From: Doryteuthis pealeii
Taxonomy: Eukaryota > Mollusca > Cephalopoda > Myopsida > Loliginidae
Direction: 5' to 3'
Assembly (NCBI GenBank): GCA_023376005.1
Contig: CM042157.1
Location: 91,314,945 to 91,378,944, forward strand
DNA length: 64,000 nt
Part shown: in pieces, positions 30,572 to 40,600 of the stretch
Numbering within the stretch: position 1 is the first letter of the stretch
Layout: every line of letters begins with the position of its first letter
Translations under genes and position numbers: made by a program
Notes under the pieces: generated by a model
The model's database searches: none
Seen by the model: only the letters and a program-made list of their open reading frames with translations
What the model was told of the DNA's origin: nothing

Positions 30572-30821
30572 TACAAGGTGTGACAAAAGTAACGAGATTT
30601 TTTTTGTACTTTTTGACACACCCTGTATTCTGAAAAAAGAAAAAAAATAACGTTCAATTCATTCTTCATTCTATCTTGGTAAATACAACTTTAAATTTGG
30701 TACTTTTTTGACACACCTTGTATTCTGAAAAAAATTAATGAATGGAACGTTATTTTTTTTTTCAGAATACAAGGTGTATCAAAAGTACAAAAATCTCGAT
30801 ACTTTTTTGACACACCTTGTA
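30572..30821. mobile_element. Compound mariner-like MITEs
   Basis: Terminal-repeat arms TACAAGGTGTG...CACACCTTGTA occur repeatedly: a ~54-bp palindrome at 30572-30624, then ~75 bases shared with 2908-2976, then a second palindrome ending at 30821. Similar sequence is at 43578-43780. At least two copies are nested or fused. Confidence 0.7.
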
Positions 30822-30849
30822 AATAAGATTTGTCATAAGCAATACCAAA

Positions 30850-31235
30850 TTGGCCACCCTCGTATATCCACATGTGTCCACAGGAGAATGTCCCTTATGT
30901 GTTCATCCTTACCTCTACAACAGTGTCCAGAATGTTTTGTTCATCTTACATGGTTTGTGTGATAGGAAGTAAGTTGCTGTACAGCTGCTTTTTGTGGGGT
31001 GATGCTTCCAAGATTTGTTCAAGACAGCACAGGCATCCTTGTGTAGCTCCCATCAAGCTTTTTCTTTAAGTGCTTTGTTAGAGCTCAAGTGGTGCAGCCA
31101 TACAGTAGTACTGACACAGGTACAGCTTCGAAGAATTCTCGTTTTATCTTATGAGAGAGGTCAGATTTCCATATCATTATGTGTCTATAGCATCCCATGT
31201 CTATCCTGTATGTATATTGACATAATTTTCTGTAA
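30850..31235 (-). pseudogene. LINE C C-terminal fragment
   Basis: Minus-strand translation across frames gives IWKSDLSHKIKREFFEAVPV, SVLLYGCTT, then with shifts AVLNKSWKHHPTK. This order is characteristic of the region after the reverse transcriptase domain of a widespread invertebrate LINE. It has frameshifts near 31085 and 31020 and stops after that, so it is dead. It belongs to the same family as 18306-18632 and 33955-34200. Confidence 0.75.
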
Positions 31236-31309
31236 GATGGTCTCAAATAACTAATAATAACTAGCGAGACCTGTGGATATACCAGAGAATGATAAATCAA
31301 TTATGTGAA

Positions 31310-31510
31310 TTAGCAAAATAAAAAAATGCCCTCTGGGCGATGTAAAAATAAATTTTTGAAAGATATTTCTTGAGGAGGTGGAAGTTAAAAATTAAATGTC
31401 GGGGATTTTTGAACCATAAATCATGAAATCATCAAATTTATTAAAGGAGTAAAAAATAAAACAATTTGAAATCGAAACTAAGTTCTATTAACTTTGAATA
31501 TCTATTAAAA
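31310..31510 (-). mobile_element. Helitron family A subfamily 3 fragment (A10)
   Basis: Minus strand ends GCTAA before T, with a GCCC/GGGC hairpin about 15 bases upstream, and parallels the 14762-15257 copy (AAAATAAATTTTTGAAAGAT). The 5' end is missing. Confidence 0.55.
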
Positions 31511-31844
31511 TAAAACAAACTATATATAAATATATGATACTGGGGATGCAGTTTCCTGTAGACACACCTCCTCGCCCACAAAGCCTGTTTTCATTGGTTA
31601 TGGGCTACACCTACACATTTTCTGTGCCTACGCAGTGTCAATGTACACCTACATTTTCTGGGTCCCAAAGGTCAGTTCAATTCGTTCCAGGCCATATTTT
31701 GTTTTGGTTTGACACCCACGCATTTCCTGTGTGTAACCCTGGTTCTCATTGCGCACTCATTGACCAGGCGATATATTACATGTGTGATAATCACGAACTG
31801 AGAATTTGTATTGAATCCCAAGTAGAGCAGGGATTCTATTGACT
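31511..31844. other. No gene seen
   Basis: Contains a 102-codon frame (31534-31842) with no motif I recognise and a few TACACCTACA repeats. It may be unrecognised transposon sequence. Confidence 0.4.
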
Positions 31845-31985
31845 TACTCTCGCCATCCATCTCTATCGGTCATCGATCCTGACAGGTCCTCAACGGCATT
31901 CAGTGTCCGCGCAGAGCTGATGAATGTTCCTTTATGTGCAAATGAGCTAGTCTTGTCTTTCCTTCTGCTTATTCAGTGTTAGTGT
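31845..31985 (-). pseudogene. LINE C fragment
   Basis: The plus strand TCATCGATCCTGACAGGTCC and CAGTGTCCGCGCAGAGCTGA correspond antisense to the cysteine-rich LINE segment also at 33960-34020. Short and broken. Confidence 0.6.
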
Positions 31986-32196
31986 ATCATTGGATATACT
32001 AAGGCTAATATTGGACCTTAGTGACGTGACTGAATATCCTCCCTAACACCAACCACCTAAATATTGTCAATATATCATTTTGGGGGATAAAATATAAAGT
32101 TCAATAAAAAAAAAATTTAAAAAAAGAAAGAAAATTACTGAAACTTACTCTTATCTGGATGGTGAATGTGAGTGTTTAATTCCTAGATAATTTTTT
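31986..32196. other. No gene seen
   Basis: AT-rich, with an A-rich tract at 32105-32130. Confidence 0.4.
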
Positions 32197-32422
32197 GAGA
32201 ATAGCAACCATAAGCGGATTCAGCCTTAACAGTAATACTTTGTTTTCACCTGAGTCTCATCAGAGGATTACCATAGGAAGAAGAACGCAAGGTCATAATG
32301 AGGGGACAAAAAACATTGGTCAACATCTATTGGCTAACTTGGATTGTTCCAAGTCATTTAAAAAACAGCCAGTTTACCATCTCAGCTCGAATGCGTTCAT
32401 AATTTCAGCTCTGCGTCCTGGA

Positions 32423-32425
<3 letters not shown>
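32197..32425 (-). mobile_element. Repeat F, antisense copy
   Basis: Reverse complement of the 33640-33880 and 16830-17090 repeat (GGTAATCCTCTGATGAGACT, CATAAGCGGA). The far end (CCAGTTTACCATCTCAGCTC) parallels 16375-16420. Confidence 0.55.

Positions 32426-32452
<27 letters not shown>
32426..32452. repeat. (TA)n microsatellite
   Basis: TA run abutting the 3' end of the LINE at 32454-32980. Confidence 0.95.
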
Positions 32453-32453
<1 letters not shown>

Positions 32454-32456
<3 letters not shown>

Positions 32457-32980
32457 TTGGCAATTCAGCCTCGGAAGACTATGATAAAGTTTTTGTGTGC
32501 CCCTGAAGTTGTAGCGCCTCCTGTGACTGTGAAGTCCTATGTTTGAAAAACATTCTCGACCACAGATTTTGCATTTGAAGGTTGTCCCTGTATATGATGA
32601 TGTTCCGATGCTTTGTTGTCGTTGCTTTCTTCTGGACCTCTTAGCTTCATGATGCTGTATCAGGGTGACTTCTGACATGTACAGTCCTCTATGGAGATTC
32701 TGCCGCCACCGAGGGCGGTTTTGAGCCAAATTTCCCCAGCTGGAAGGGACAATGCCAAAGCACCTGAGATCATTTTTGCAGACATCCTAGAATCGCAGCT
32801 GGGGCGACCAATCTGTCTTTTACCGGACGTAAGCTCTCCATAGAGGATGTCTTTCGGCATTCGTCCATCATACATCCGATGTACACGGCCCAACCATCGG
32901 AGACGACGTTGTTTCAATAGAGAGTACAGGCTGGGGAGTTGAGCTCTCTCTAGGACTGCTGTGTTAGTGATCCTGTCCAT
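32454..32980 (-). pseudogene. LINE 3' terminal coding region with zinc-knuckle-like end
   Basis: The first minus-strand frame (32980-32660) reads RITNTAVLERAQLPSLYSLL, then RRLRWLGRVHRM, DGRMPKDILYGEL and GKRQIGRPS, the standard tail following the reverse transcriptase of a common invertebrate LINE. A frameshift near 32700 moves the continuation to the frame ending at 32454, which carries CKICGRECFSNIGLHSHRRR, a C-x2-C ... H-x-H zinc-finger-like motif placed at the protein C-terminus. The reverse transcriptase and endonuclease domains are missing (5'-truncated), and Helitron A4 begins 8 bases upstream. Dead copy. Confidence 0.85.
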
Positions 32981-32987
32981 ATATATA

Positions 32988-33630
32988 TCCTATTATAATG
33001 GAGATTGTAGGTTTGTCTGTCTGTAACCGAAACTATATTACTATACAAGTCACAATTCCCTTTGTTATTTACATCACATTCTTCATGATTTTATTTTTAT
33101 TTAAACTTCAATTATTAATAAAATTGTTATACATCATTAAGACTATTGCCCATATCTACATACTAATAACATGCAATTGTATTTATATATACAACACAAT
33201 AGCGGTTTACAGTGTGAATGGGAAGGCTAATTTGCATATTGATATTAGACATTTGATTTTAATAAATATATGCTTAGTATTATTGATTTCTAATTGTTTG
33301 GTTTTATCTTATTGAATATGAGCAAAAATCTCGGGGATAAATCTTAAAAGAAATCCATTAACAAGAAGAAATAACTGTAATATTATTCTTTACTTCCTAT
33401 TTTAACTAAATAGTTGAATTAGGAAAATTTATCAATGAAAGACGGGAGTAACGGAAAATGATGGAAGAGTTAGTTTCAAAGTTGTTCTATTTTTCAATCA
33501 TAACCCCTCTGTTCAAAATCTTTTTATCTGCATTCTTATTCAGTTTCATTAGCCTTTCTAATTTAATATGATATTTTATTATAAAATTTAACTAAAATGC
33601 TTTCACTCGGATGGTGCATATATTTGCTAG
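32988..33630 (+). mobile_element. Non-autonomous Helitron, family A, copy A4
   Basis: Starts TCCTATTATAATGGAGATTG and ends ATTTGCTAG before T; 643 bp. The 3' hairpin is degraded (CACTCGGATGGTG). A 105-codon frame starts ten bases in (32998-33315), shared with copies A2 and A6. No replication protein. Confidence 0.88.
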
Positions 33631-33639
33631 TATATATAA

Positions 33640-33890
33640 CATCGGTCTAACCAGAGTTCTGCAAACAGAAGGAATTCGTCTACCATCTACATGAAGCTAC
33701 CTGATCCTGGGTAATCGCAATGTTTTTTGCCCCCTGATTATGACTTTCTTGCATTCTATGTCGTAGTTCTTCTTCCTGTGGTAATCTTCTGATGAGACTC
33801 CTGTTAAAAAAAAGGACTTCTTGTGAAGGATTATCCGCTTATGGTTGCTATTCTCAAATTTTGTACCCACAAAAAACTGTTTATATAATT
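33640..33890 (+). mobile_element. Repeat F copy
   Basis: CTGCAAACAGAAGGAATTCG, TTCTTCCTGTGGTAATCTTC, TGATGAGACTCCTGTT and GATTATCCGCTTATGGTTGC, parallel to 16830-17090. Confidence 0.6.
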
Positions 33891-33954
33891 TTTTTTAGAC
33901 ATTACCAAATATATATCCCATGTGGAATATTCTGGGGGTGCCAAATGCATCGGT

Positions 33955-34200
33955 TACTTTGACCCTCAATCTCAATCATCGCTTCTAACAGGTCCTCAAT
34001 GGCATCCAGTGTCCGCACAGAACTGATGAATGTAAGTTTTCGCTGGTTGGCCAACACTGGTGTGTCCATGTGTTGGAGTCCATAGGTAAACGTCGCTTAT
34101 GAGTTCGTCCTTACTTCTCCAACCGTATCATGTTAAACATGTCAGATTCTTGTATCAAAGTTCGACCCCACTGATGGAATTAAAGCTATGTACCAGCACC
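33955..34200 (-). pseudogene. LINE C C-terminal fragment
   Basis: Minus strand, in pieces: a LISDVYLWTPTH-like segment, a VGQPAKTYIHQ-like segment and FCADTGCH, followed by a GPV..DD region. The plus-strand landmarks CAGTGTCCGCACAGAACTGA and GGTGTGTCCATGTG match 18205-18270. Frameshifted and truncated. Confidence 0.7.
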
Positions 34201-34249
34201 GGATCGATAAAAAGAAAAACACGTTAGGGAAACGTTGCTAGGAAGGTTA

Positions 34250-34590
34250 GTTTAGTTGGTTGGATGGAGTTTACGGCATGTCAACCCTTGTTGGGTTATT
34301 TTATGCCGAATACGTTTTTCTTTTATTAATTCTAGTTGGATATTCAATAGGGTCAGGACAATCCTATAGTTGCTAGACCTTGACGTAACCAGTCGATTGA
34401 TCGGAGGAGGCTTCTCCGACCACTCGTCTAGCCAAGTAAAGGTCAAAGTTAAGTGCTGCATGTTACGGACTGCTCAGCCACCAGGATTCCCTCCTTAAGC
34501 ATCACGGGTCGCCACCCGCGTTCAGCATGTGGGGGGGGGGGCGTACCACTCTGATGCAGTCGGTGTATTCTACTGCCCAGGGCGTGGTAC
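34250..34590 (-). mobile_element. R600 partial copy with tail joined to the 5' half
   Basis: Minus strand ends GCCGTAAACTCCATCCAACC. Here the hairpin tail is joined directly to the R600 5'-half blocks (GATCAATCGACTGGTTACGT, GCATCACGGGTCG complement), so the 3' half present in full copies is deleted. Confidence 0.65.
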
Positions 34591-34682
34591 AAAACTTGTA
34601 TTCTGTTGTCTTTATGTTTCTTTAGCCATTTTCACTTGCTGACCGACCATGCTGATAAATACCTTCATCCTCTGCCTCATCG

Positions 34683-34802
34683 TGATGTAATGGTTAGCAA
34701 GCTAGTCTCGCAGATCCATTACTACTGTTTTAACGAATTCGATCCTCGCTGGATGTCCTGTACTTGCGACCTTGTGTCACATCCTACCGGTGACGAATGG
34801 AT
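34683..34802 (+). mobile_element. SINE C, copy 1
   Basis: TGATGTAATGGTTAGCAAGC (A-box-like), TCTCGCAGATCCATTACTAC, GAATTCGATCCTCGCTGG (B-box-like), then a GACCTTGTGTCACATCCTAC tail shared with SINE B. tRNA-derived and short. Confidence 0.75.
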
Positions 34803-34824
34803 TAGGTAAGAAGAGCGTCCCATT

Positions 34825-34945
34825 GTGGTGTAATGGCTAGCAAGTTAATCTCGCAGATCCACTTCTTCTGTATTAGCGAGTTCGATCTACTCTGGATGCC
34901 TCTGACTTTCGACCTTGTGTCACATCCTACCCGTGGTAGATATTA
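34825..34945 (+). mobile_element. SINE C, copy 2
   Basis: GTGGTGTAATGGCTAGCAAG, TCTCGCAGATCCACTTC, GAGTTCGATCTACTCTGG, then the same tail. It lies in tandem 25 bases after copy 1. Confidence 0.75.
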
Positions 34946-35084
34946 GACAAACGTTTGTCTGTTGTTTATTCATTAAATAGATCATGCGGTTTGAATGGTT
35001 GACTTGGAAAACTGGATCTTTTTTTATTGTCGCAAGATGATAATTTCAAAGAAATTCTTTTTTTTTATTTTAATTCCAGGTATT
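34946..35084. other. No gene seen
   Basis: Short AT-rich spacer leading into the A-rich tract. Confidence 0.4.
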
Positions 35085-35875
35085 CGATAAATACGGTCAG
35101 GTGTTAATATACGTTCACGAATGAGTAAAAATAAAAGTAAAATAAAGAAAAGAATATAAAATAGAAATAAAGAAAAACTTTGAAAAAATTTTAAAAAATA
35201 AGAATAAAGATAAAAAAAAAATAAATAACATAAATGATAAGAAAATAAAATTAAAATAAAGTAAAGTATAATAAAAATTAAATTAAATTGAATTAAATTA
35301 AATAAGAAAAAAATGAAAATAGAATAAAATAAGATAAAAGAAAAAAAAGAAAATTAAAATTAAAATTAAAATAAAATAAAACAAAATAAAAATAGAAAAA
35401 ATAAAATAAAAAAAGATAAAATAGGAAAAAAATAAAATTAAAATAAATAAAATAAAAATGAAATAAAATAAGATAAAGTAAAATAAGATAAAATAGAATT
35501 AAAATAAAAATAAAAATAAAATAAGATAAAATAGAATTAAAATTAAAATAAAAATAAAATAAGATAAAATAAAATAGAATAAAATAAATATAAAAATAAA
35601 GTAAAATAAAATAAGATAAATTAAAATAAAATTAAATTAAAATAGAAATAAAATAAAATAAAAATTCAAAAAAATAGAAAAAAATAAAATAAAAATAAAA
35701 TAAAATAAAATAAAAAATAAAATAGAATAAAAAATAAAATAAAGTAAAATAAGATAAAATTAAATTAAATTAAAATAGAAATAAAATGAAATAAATTAAA
35801 AATAAATAAAAATAGAAAAAAAAAAATAAAATAGATAACACGTGAGAAAGAAAGAAAGAAAGAAAGAAACCCTAA
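35085..35875. repeat. A-rich (AAATA/AATAAA)n low-complexity tract
   Basis: Nearly 800 bases almost devoid of C, composed of AAAATAAAATA, AAGATAAAAT and AAATTAAAAT words, ending in (GAAA)n. One strand is almost pure purine plus T. It probably arose by expansion of a retroposon poly(A) tail. Confidence 0.95.
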
Positions 35876-36535
35876 GTCTGTCAATGCAGACGTCCGCATA
35901 CGAATTACTCTTTCCACACTACCTTTCTTGACACACCCAATAATCCACGGTATTTAACTTGGTGTGTGTGTGGGGGGGGGCGTTGCTAGATGTAATTTCA
36001 CCGGTGTTAGGTGCGTGAATGCACTATATAACACTGAAGGTGAAGGTGGAACCTGTATATTGATAGTAGTAGTAGTCGTCATCGTAGTCGAATGTTGTTG
36101 TAGGGTACATAAACAGACCCCTATGTGGAGCAGCACCGTCTACAAATGACGAATGAGCATGTTAACAAGCTCTGCCCCCCCCCCCATATTTTCCCCTCCC
36201 TGGAGATATAATTATAGGTTAGCAATTCTGGGGCCCCAAAACAGATGGTCCACGAAAACAGGGGGGGGGGTGGAAAGTACACTTACGCTAGAAAGATTAG
36301 TTTAGAGCCAGTTGTAATGAATGAACAGATAACAAAAGAAAGAAATATTTTCGGGAATTGAAGGAGTTGGGAGCCGGCTGTGTCGAACTACACTTGTCTA
36401 CACTGTTTTGTGTTGTTTTGTTTTTGTTTTTTTTCCTTGTTTCGTTTTTTATTTATTTATTTTTTTACCGCCGGCTATCAAAGGATTTAGAAGACAATTT
36501 ATCGAGCAAAATGCTTGCCAGCCCCCCCCCCTCAC
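35876..36535. other. No gene seen; homopolymer G and C runs
   Basis: Unclassified sequence with runs of eight to ten G or C at about 35974, 36174 and 36261. Overlapping 60-codon frames on both strands around 36000 have no motif. Confidence 0.5.
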
Positions 36536-36709
36536 TCATTCTCTTTCTCTTTCTCTCTCTCTCTTTCTCTATCTATCTATCTCATTCACACACATGCACA
36601 CGCCCGCGCCCGCGTACACACCCGTTCTTTCTTTCTGTCACTTTCTCTTTCTTTCTTTCTTCTCTCTCTCTATATATCTATCTATCTCATTCACACACGC
36701 GTACACACC

Positions 36710-36793
<84 letters not shown>

Positions 36794-36805
36794 CTCTTTC
36801 TTTCT
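36536..36805. repeat. CT-rich block: (CTTT)n, (CTAT)n, (CA)n, (CT)n
   Basis: Compound pyrimidine tract with a ~75-base pure CT run at 36714-36787. A ~120-base unit (CTATCTATCTCATTCACACA ... ACACACCCGTTCT) is duplicated at about 36570-36630 and 36670-36715. Three overlapping frames of 147-184 codons here are serine-leucine repeats. Confidence 0.95.
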
Positions 36806-37249
36806 TTCTCTTTTTGTTCTTCCTTTAATTCACTCCTCTACCCCCTCCCTTGTGTCATTTTCTACTCTTACCTTCCCCCTTCTCCACGATCAAAATTATT
36901 GTCTCTTTGTTCTCCCTTTTCGGTCTTACGTAAAAACGAAAACAAAACAAACAAATAAATAAATAATAACAATAATAAAATAATTGTTAGTGTAATTGTT
37001 AAAAGTGCATTTTTGTAGAAAAAGGCGTAAAACCCCCACCCACAATGTGCCTTTAAAAAACACACACACAAACTTAGAATGCCTGTTCCGTGGGGGTCTT
37101 ACAATTATCAATAGTAAGTATACACGACATATTTTACTAACATAAAGCGTTGTTTTTTGGGTTTTTTTTGGGGGGAGTGGGTATTTTTTTGTTTTTTTAA
37201 ACTAGGAGGGGGGGTCTGAAACATTTTTTTCTAAACGTTTGCCAATTTT
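36806..37249. other. No gene seen
   Basis: Pyrimidine-rich then A/T-rich sequence. Nothing recognised. Confidence 0.45.
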
Positions 37250-37835
37250 AGTCTGGTAAAAAAGATTTTAGCCGTGAAAAGAAAAGTTGAATAAGCGTGC
37301 GATCTATTGGCAGTGACGAAACATTTCGCGAAGCCAGGATATTTCAAACATTACTAGTGAGTTCGATTCTCACTGGCTGCCGCACAGTTTTGTCTCTTTA
37401 CTGCAAGCTACGTTTTTCTTATCCGTGAAAATAAAAGTTCATTCTGCGTGCAAACTATCAGCAGTGACGAGATATCCGCGAAGCCAGGATATTCAAACAT
37501 TACCAGTGAGTTCGATTCTCACTGAGTGCCGCACAATTTTATTCTTTACTGCAGCTACGTTTTTTCTTACCTGTGAAAATAAAAGTTCATTCTGCGTGCA
37601 AACTATTGGCAGTAGTAAGACATCTAACTAGAATATTTCGAACATTGCAAGTGAAGGCGGTTCTCACTGGGTGCCTTATATTTTTTCATTTTGCCGCGGC
37701 AACGTTTGCCGATTTTAATCCGATCGAAAGCGTACAATTTATCGGCAGTGACGAGGCATCTGGCAAAACTAGAATATTTCGACCATTATTAGTGAGTTCG
37801 ATTCTCACTGGGTGTCTAATAATTTTGTCCTTTTG
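37250..37835 (+). repeat. ~145-bp tandem array with tRNA T-arm-like hairpins, four units
   Basis: GTGAGTTCGATTCTCACTGG or a variant is at 37357, 37506, 37651 and 37792, spaced 149, 145 and 141. It forms a 5-bp stem (GTGAG/CTCAC) with a TTCGATT loop, as in a tRNA T arm and B box. Each unit also has GGCAGTGACGAGACAT and a GTGAAAATAAAAGTTCATTC segment. The same T-arm word occurs in the unrelated-length 132-bp array at 12.1-13.1 kb. Confidence 0.85.
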
Positions 37836-38056
37836 TCGCAGTTATGCTTAACTATAAATAAATAAATAAATAAAGGGCACCTGCCGTGGTGTTCTAGTAA
37901 ACGAGCTAAGCCCACCCTCATATATGTGTGTGGGTGCGTGTGTGCGCGCGCGTGCGTGTGTTAATATAATAATATAACGATGAAACATACAAAAAGTGCT
38001 GAATATTAAACCTCTAAAACTTAAACATTTTCTTACATCTTTAGATCTACGGAGTA
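37836..38056. other. No gene seen
   Basis: Contains (AAAT)n at 37854-37875 and a TGTGTGCGCGCGCGTGCGTG run at 37938-37958 that could adopt Z-DNA. Confidence 0.5.
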
Positions 38057-38695
38057 TCTTATTATAATGGAGATTGTGAGTTTTTCTGTCTGTAACCGAA
38101 ACTATATTACTATACAAATCACAATCCCCTTTGTTATTTACATCACATTCTCCATGATTTTATTTTTTATTTAAAACCCAATTATTAATAAAATTGTTTT
38201 ACATCATTAAGACTGTTGACCATATCCACATACTAATAACATGCAATTGTATTTATATATACAACAAAATAGCGGTTTACAGTGTGAATGGTAAGGCTAA
38301 TTTGCATTTTGATATTAAAAATTTGATTTTAATAAATATATGCTTAGTATTATTGATTTCTAATTGTTTGGTTTTATCTTATTGAATATGAGCAAAAATC
38401 TCAGGAATAAATCATAAAAGAAATCCATTAACAAGAAGAAATAACTGTAATATTATTATTTACTTTCTATCTTAACTAAATAGTTAAATTAGGAAAATTT
38501 AACAAAGACAGACGGGAGTAATGTAAAATGATGGAAGAGTTAGTTTCAAAGTTGTTCTATTTTTCAATCATACCCCCTCTGTTCAAAATCTTTTTATCTG
38601 CATTCTTATTCAGTTTCATCAGCCTTTCTAATTTAATATATTTTATTATATTAAAACTTAAATACTAGCACCCGGAGGGTGCATATATTTGCTAG
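38057..38695 (+). mobile_element. Non-autonomous Helitron, family A, copy A5
   Basis: Starts TCTTATTATAATGGAGATTG after A and ends TTTGCTAG before T, with a perfect GCACCC/GGGTGC hairpin (loop GGA) near 38668-38682. 639 bp. The terminal frame is broken by one extra T near 38167, after which the same protein continues in another frame (38194-38385). Confidence 0.92.
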
Positions 38696-39083
38696 TTATA
38701 AATAAATGAATAAATGGATACGTTTGATCAAGTATAAATTTATTTCGGTATTTTTTCCTCTTTCAGACTGAGAAAGTAAATAAATGCTGAAATAAATTTA
38801 TATCTGATCCAAGGTAAAGCCTCATGAGTTATCTGTGTACCATTTTCAATAAAGTTAGCGGTCTGATGAAACTCATCACATAGATACCTGTGGATAGAAA
38901 TAAATCTATAACCGCAAAATGGGCAATTTTAATCCTTTTTCTTTTTTTACCTATTAAATTGCTCTGTTCAATTATATTGAACATCGAGCTCTCAACTTGG
39001 ACCTGAACTATTCTAACATTCCGCCGTTGGAAAAGGGGTCAACTTAGAATTATCCTAATACTAACTGACCTGGTAACCCATCT

Positions 39084-39127
<44 letters not shown>
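38696..39127. other. No gene seen; TA run at the right end
   Basis: Unclassified sequence followed by a (TA)n run at 39090-39128. CTGATGA occurs at 38872 but without a following GAAA in hammerhead geometry. Confidence 0.5.
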
Positions 39128-39131
<4 letters not shown>

Positions 39132-39420
39132 CATCAATTCTGCAATTCTGTTACCTTTTCTATTGGCCACGTTGAGATATCCTTCATCGTCTCAGGTCGT
39201 CTCGGGTATTGTACCTCTCCGCTTCTATCCTTAATAGTTCTTATTAAAGCTCTCATTACTTTCTTTTCTGCTATGGTCTTCAAATTCTGCAAATCTATTG
39301 CCTTCTGTGCTGACTGAGTTGAGATCTGTTCAGGATTCTCCTTCATCGTCTCGGGTCGTCTCGGGTGTTGTACCTCTCCGCTTCCATCTTAGTTCTTATC
39401 AAACCAGAAACGCAAAGACA
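39128..39420. repeat. Two-copy ~160-bp tandem duplication
   Basis: CTTCATCGTCTCAGGTCGTC and following TTGTACCTCTCCGCTTC occur at 39182 and again at 39341. Short antisense frames are shared between units but without a recognised motif. Confidence 0.7.
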
Positions 39421-39633
39421 TCATTCATTTTTAACATTCCTGATTATACCTCCAAATACCGAGGCAAAACTCCTGAAAGCACCGAGACGAGGACTGACCA
39501 ATGACATTAAAGAAACCCAACAAGCATAATAGAAAACGGACTCAAAACAATGCTAAAGAGAAGATTTAAGTTTAAAAGTTTTAAACTTAGAAGGGCGTGG
39601 CATTTTATATAGATATAATATATATATATAGAT
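39421..39633. other. No gene seen
   Basis: AT-rich spacer before a SINE B copy. Confidence 0.4.
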
Positions 39634-39855
39634 GTAGCGCGTGGGCTAGTGGTTAGAGTCGTGGAAAATGGACTCGTCGATTCGAGTTTAATTCCTAGAC
39701 GAAGCTGTTGACATTTCCCATAGCGCTAATACCCTTGGGAAAGGTATGAATCCATATATTCTCCCTCCAGCTATGGGTTAAATAGTAGGGCAGACTGGGC
39801 CTTTCAGCCTTGGGTAGGTAACCAGTCTAGGAGAGGGATAACTGAATTCCAAATT
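39634..39855 (+). mobile_element. SINE B, 3'-truncated
   Basis: Head GCGTGGGCTAGTGGTTAGAG and B box GAGTTTAATTCCTAGACG, then TTTCCCATAGCGCTAATACC and CTCCAGCTATGGGTTAAATA. The common GACCTTGTGTCAC tail is missing. Confidence 0.75.
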
Positions 39856-40055
39856 CCTGAGGTCGGTCGTTAATTGGGTTTGTGGCAAACCTTGATGCAC
39901 CAATTCTTTCCTATCGACTGTGCCAAAAAGTGTGGATGATCCAACACAAGCCTTCACCACTATAAACAAATCACTGTGTGGATGTACATTGTATGAACAC
40001 TCATACGTCGATCGACGGGAGAGTCATATCATATATATATATATATATATATATA
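39856..40055. other. No gene seen; TA run 40031-40056
   Basis: Unclassified, ending in a TA run that abuts the next SINE B tail. Confidence 0.45.
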
Positions 40056-40305
40056 TTAACCCCTCCACACGAGTAGGATATGATACAAGGTCAATTTCAT
40101 AAGCAGACTTTAACAGGTTTGAATTAAGAGCTTTCCTTCTCCCAGACTGGTTACTTAGCCAAGGTTAAAGAGACCAGTCTGTCCTACTATTTACCCATAG
40201 CTGGAGGGAGAGTAGTTGGATTCATATTTTTCCAAGGTTATTAGCACTATTAGAAATGCAAAGAACCTCACCCAGGATTTGAACTCGAGTTGAGGAGTCC
40301 ATCTA
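40056..40305 (-). mobile_element. SINE B, antisense copy
   Basis: CCCCTCCACACGAGTAGGAT, TTACCCATAGCTGGAGGGAG and GGATTTGAACTCGAG in order. The A-box end is lost. Confidence 0.75.
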
Positions 40306-40317
40306 TATGATGCATAT

Positions 40318-40600
40318 ATATTTTTATTCATTTCTATTTTTTCTTTCTTTCTTTTTCTTCCTTCTTTTACTTTTTCTTTATTTGTTTCTTTTTTTTCATT
40401 ATCTTTTTCTTTCTTTTTTTTCCTTTCATTATTTTTCTGTTTTTGTTTTTTTGTTTCTTTTATTTTCATTGTTTTTTTCACTTTCTTTCTTTCTTTTCTT
40501 CTTTCTTTCTATTTTTCGTTCTTTTTCTTCTTTTTCATTCTTTTTTCTTTTCTGTTTTCTTTTCTTTTTTTTATTTCTTTCCTTCTTCTTTTTTTACCCC
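40318..40600. repeat. T/C-rich low-complexity tract
   Basis: TTTCTTT and TTTTTCTT words over nearly 300 bases. Frames of 67-105 codons are phenylalanine-serine-leucine repeats. Confidence 0.9.

Noticed and set aside
31534..31842. 102-codon candidate protein
   Set aside because: No motif, signal peptide or repeat support; codon content looks like random translation of moderately complex DNA.
36358..36962. Three overlapping frames of 147-184 codons
   Set aside because: They are serine-leucine-phenylalanine repeats over a CT microsatellite in all three frames, without any motif.
38860..38910. Hammerhead at CTGATGAAACTC
   Set aside because: No GAAA box at the right distance and no helix I partner.
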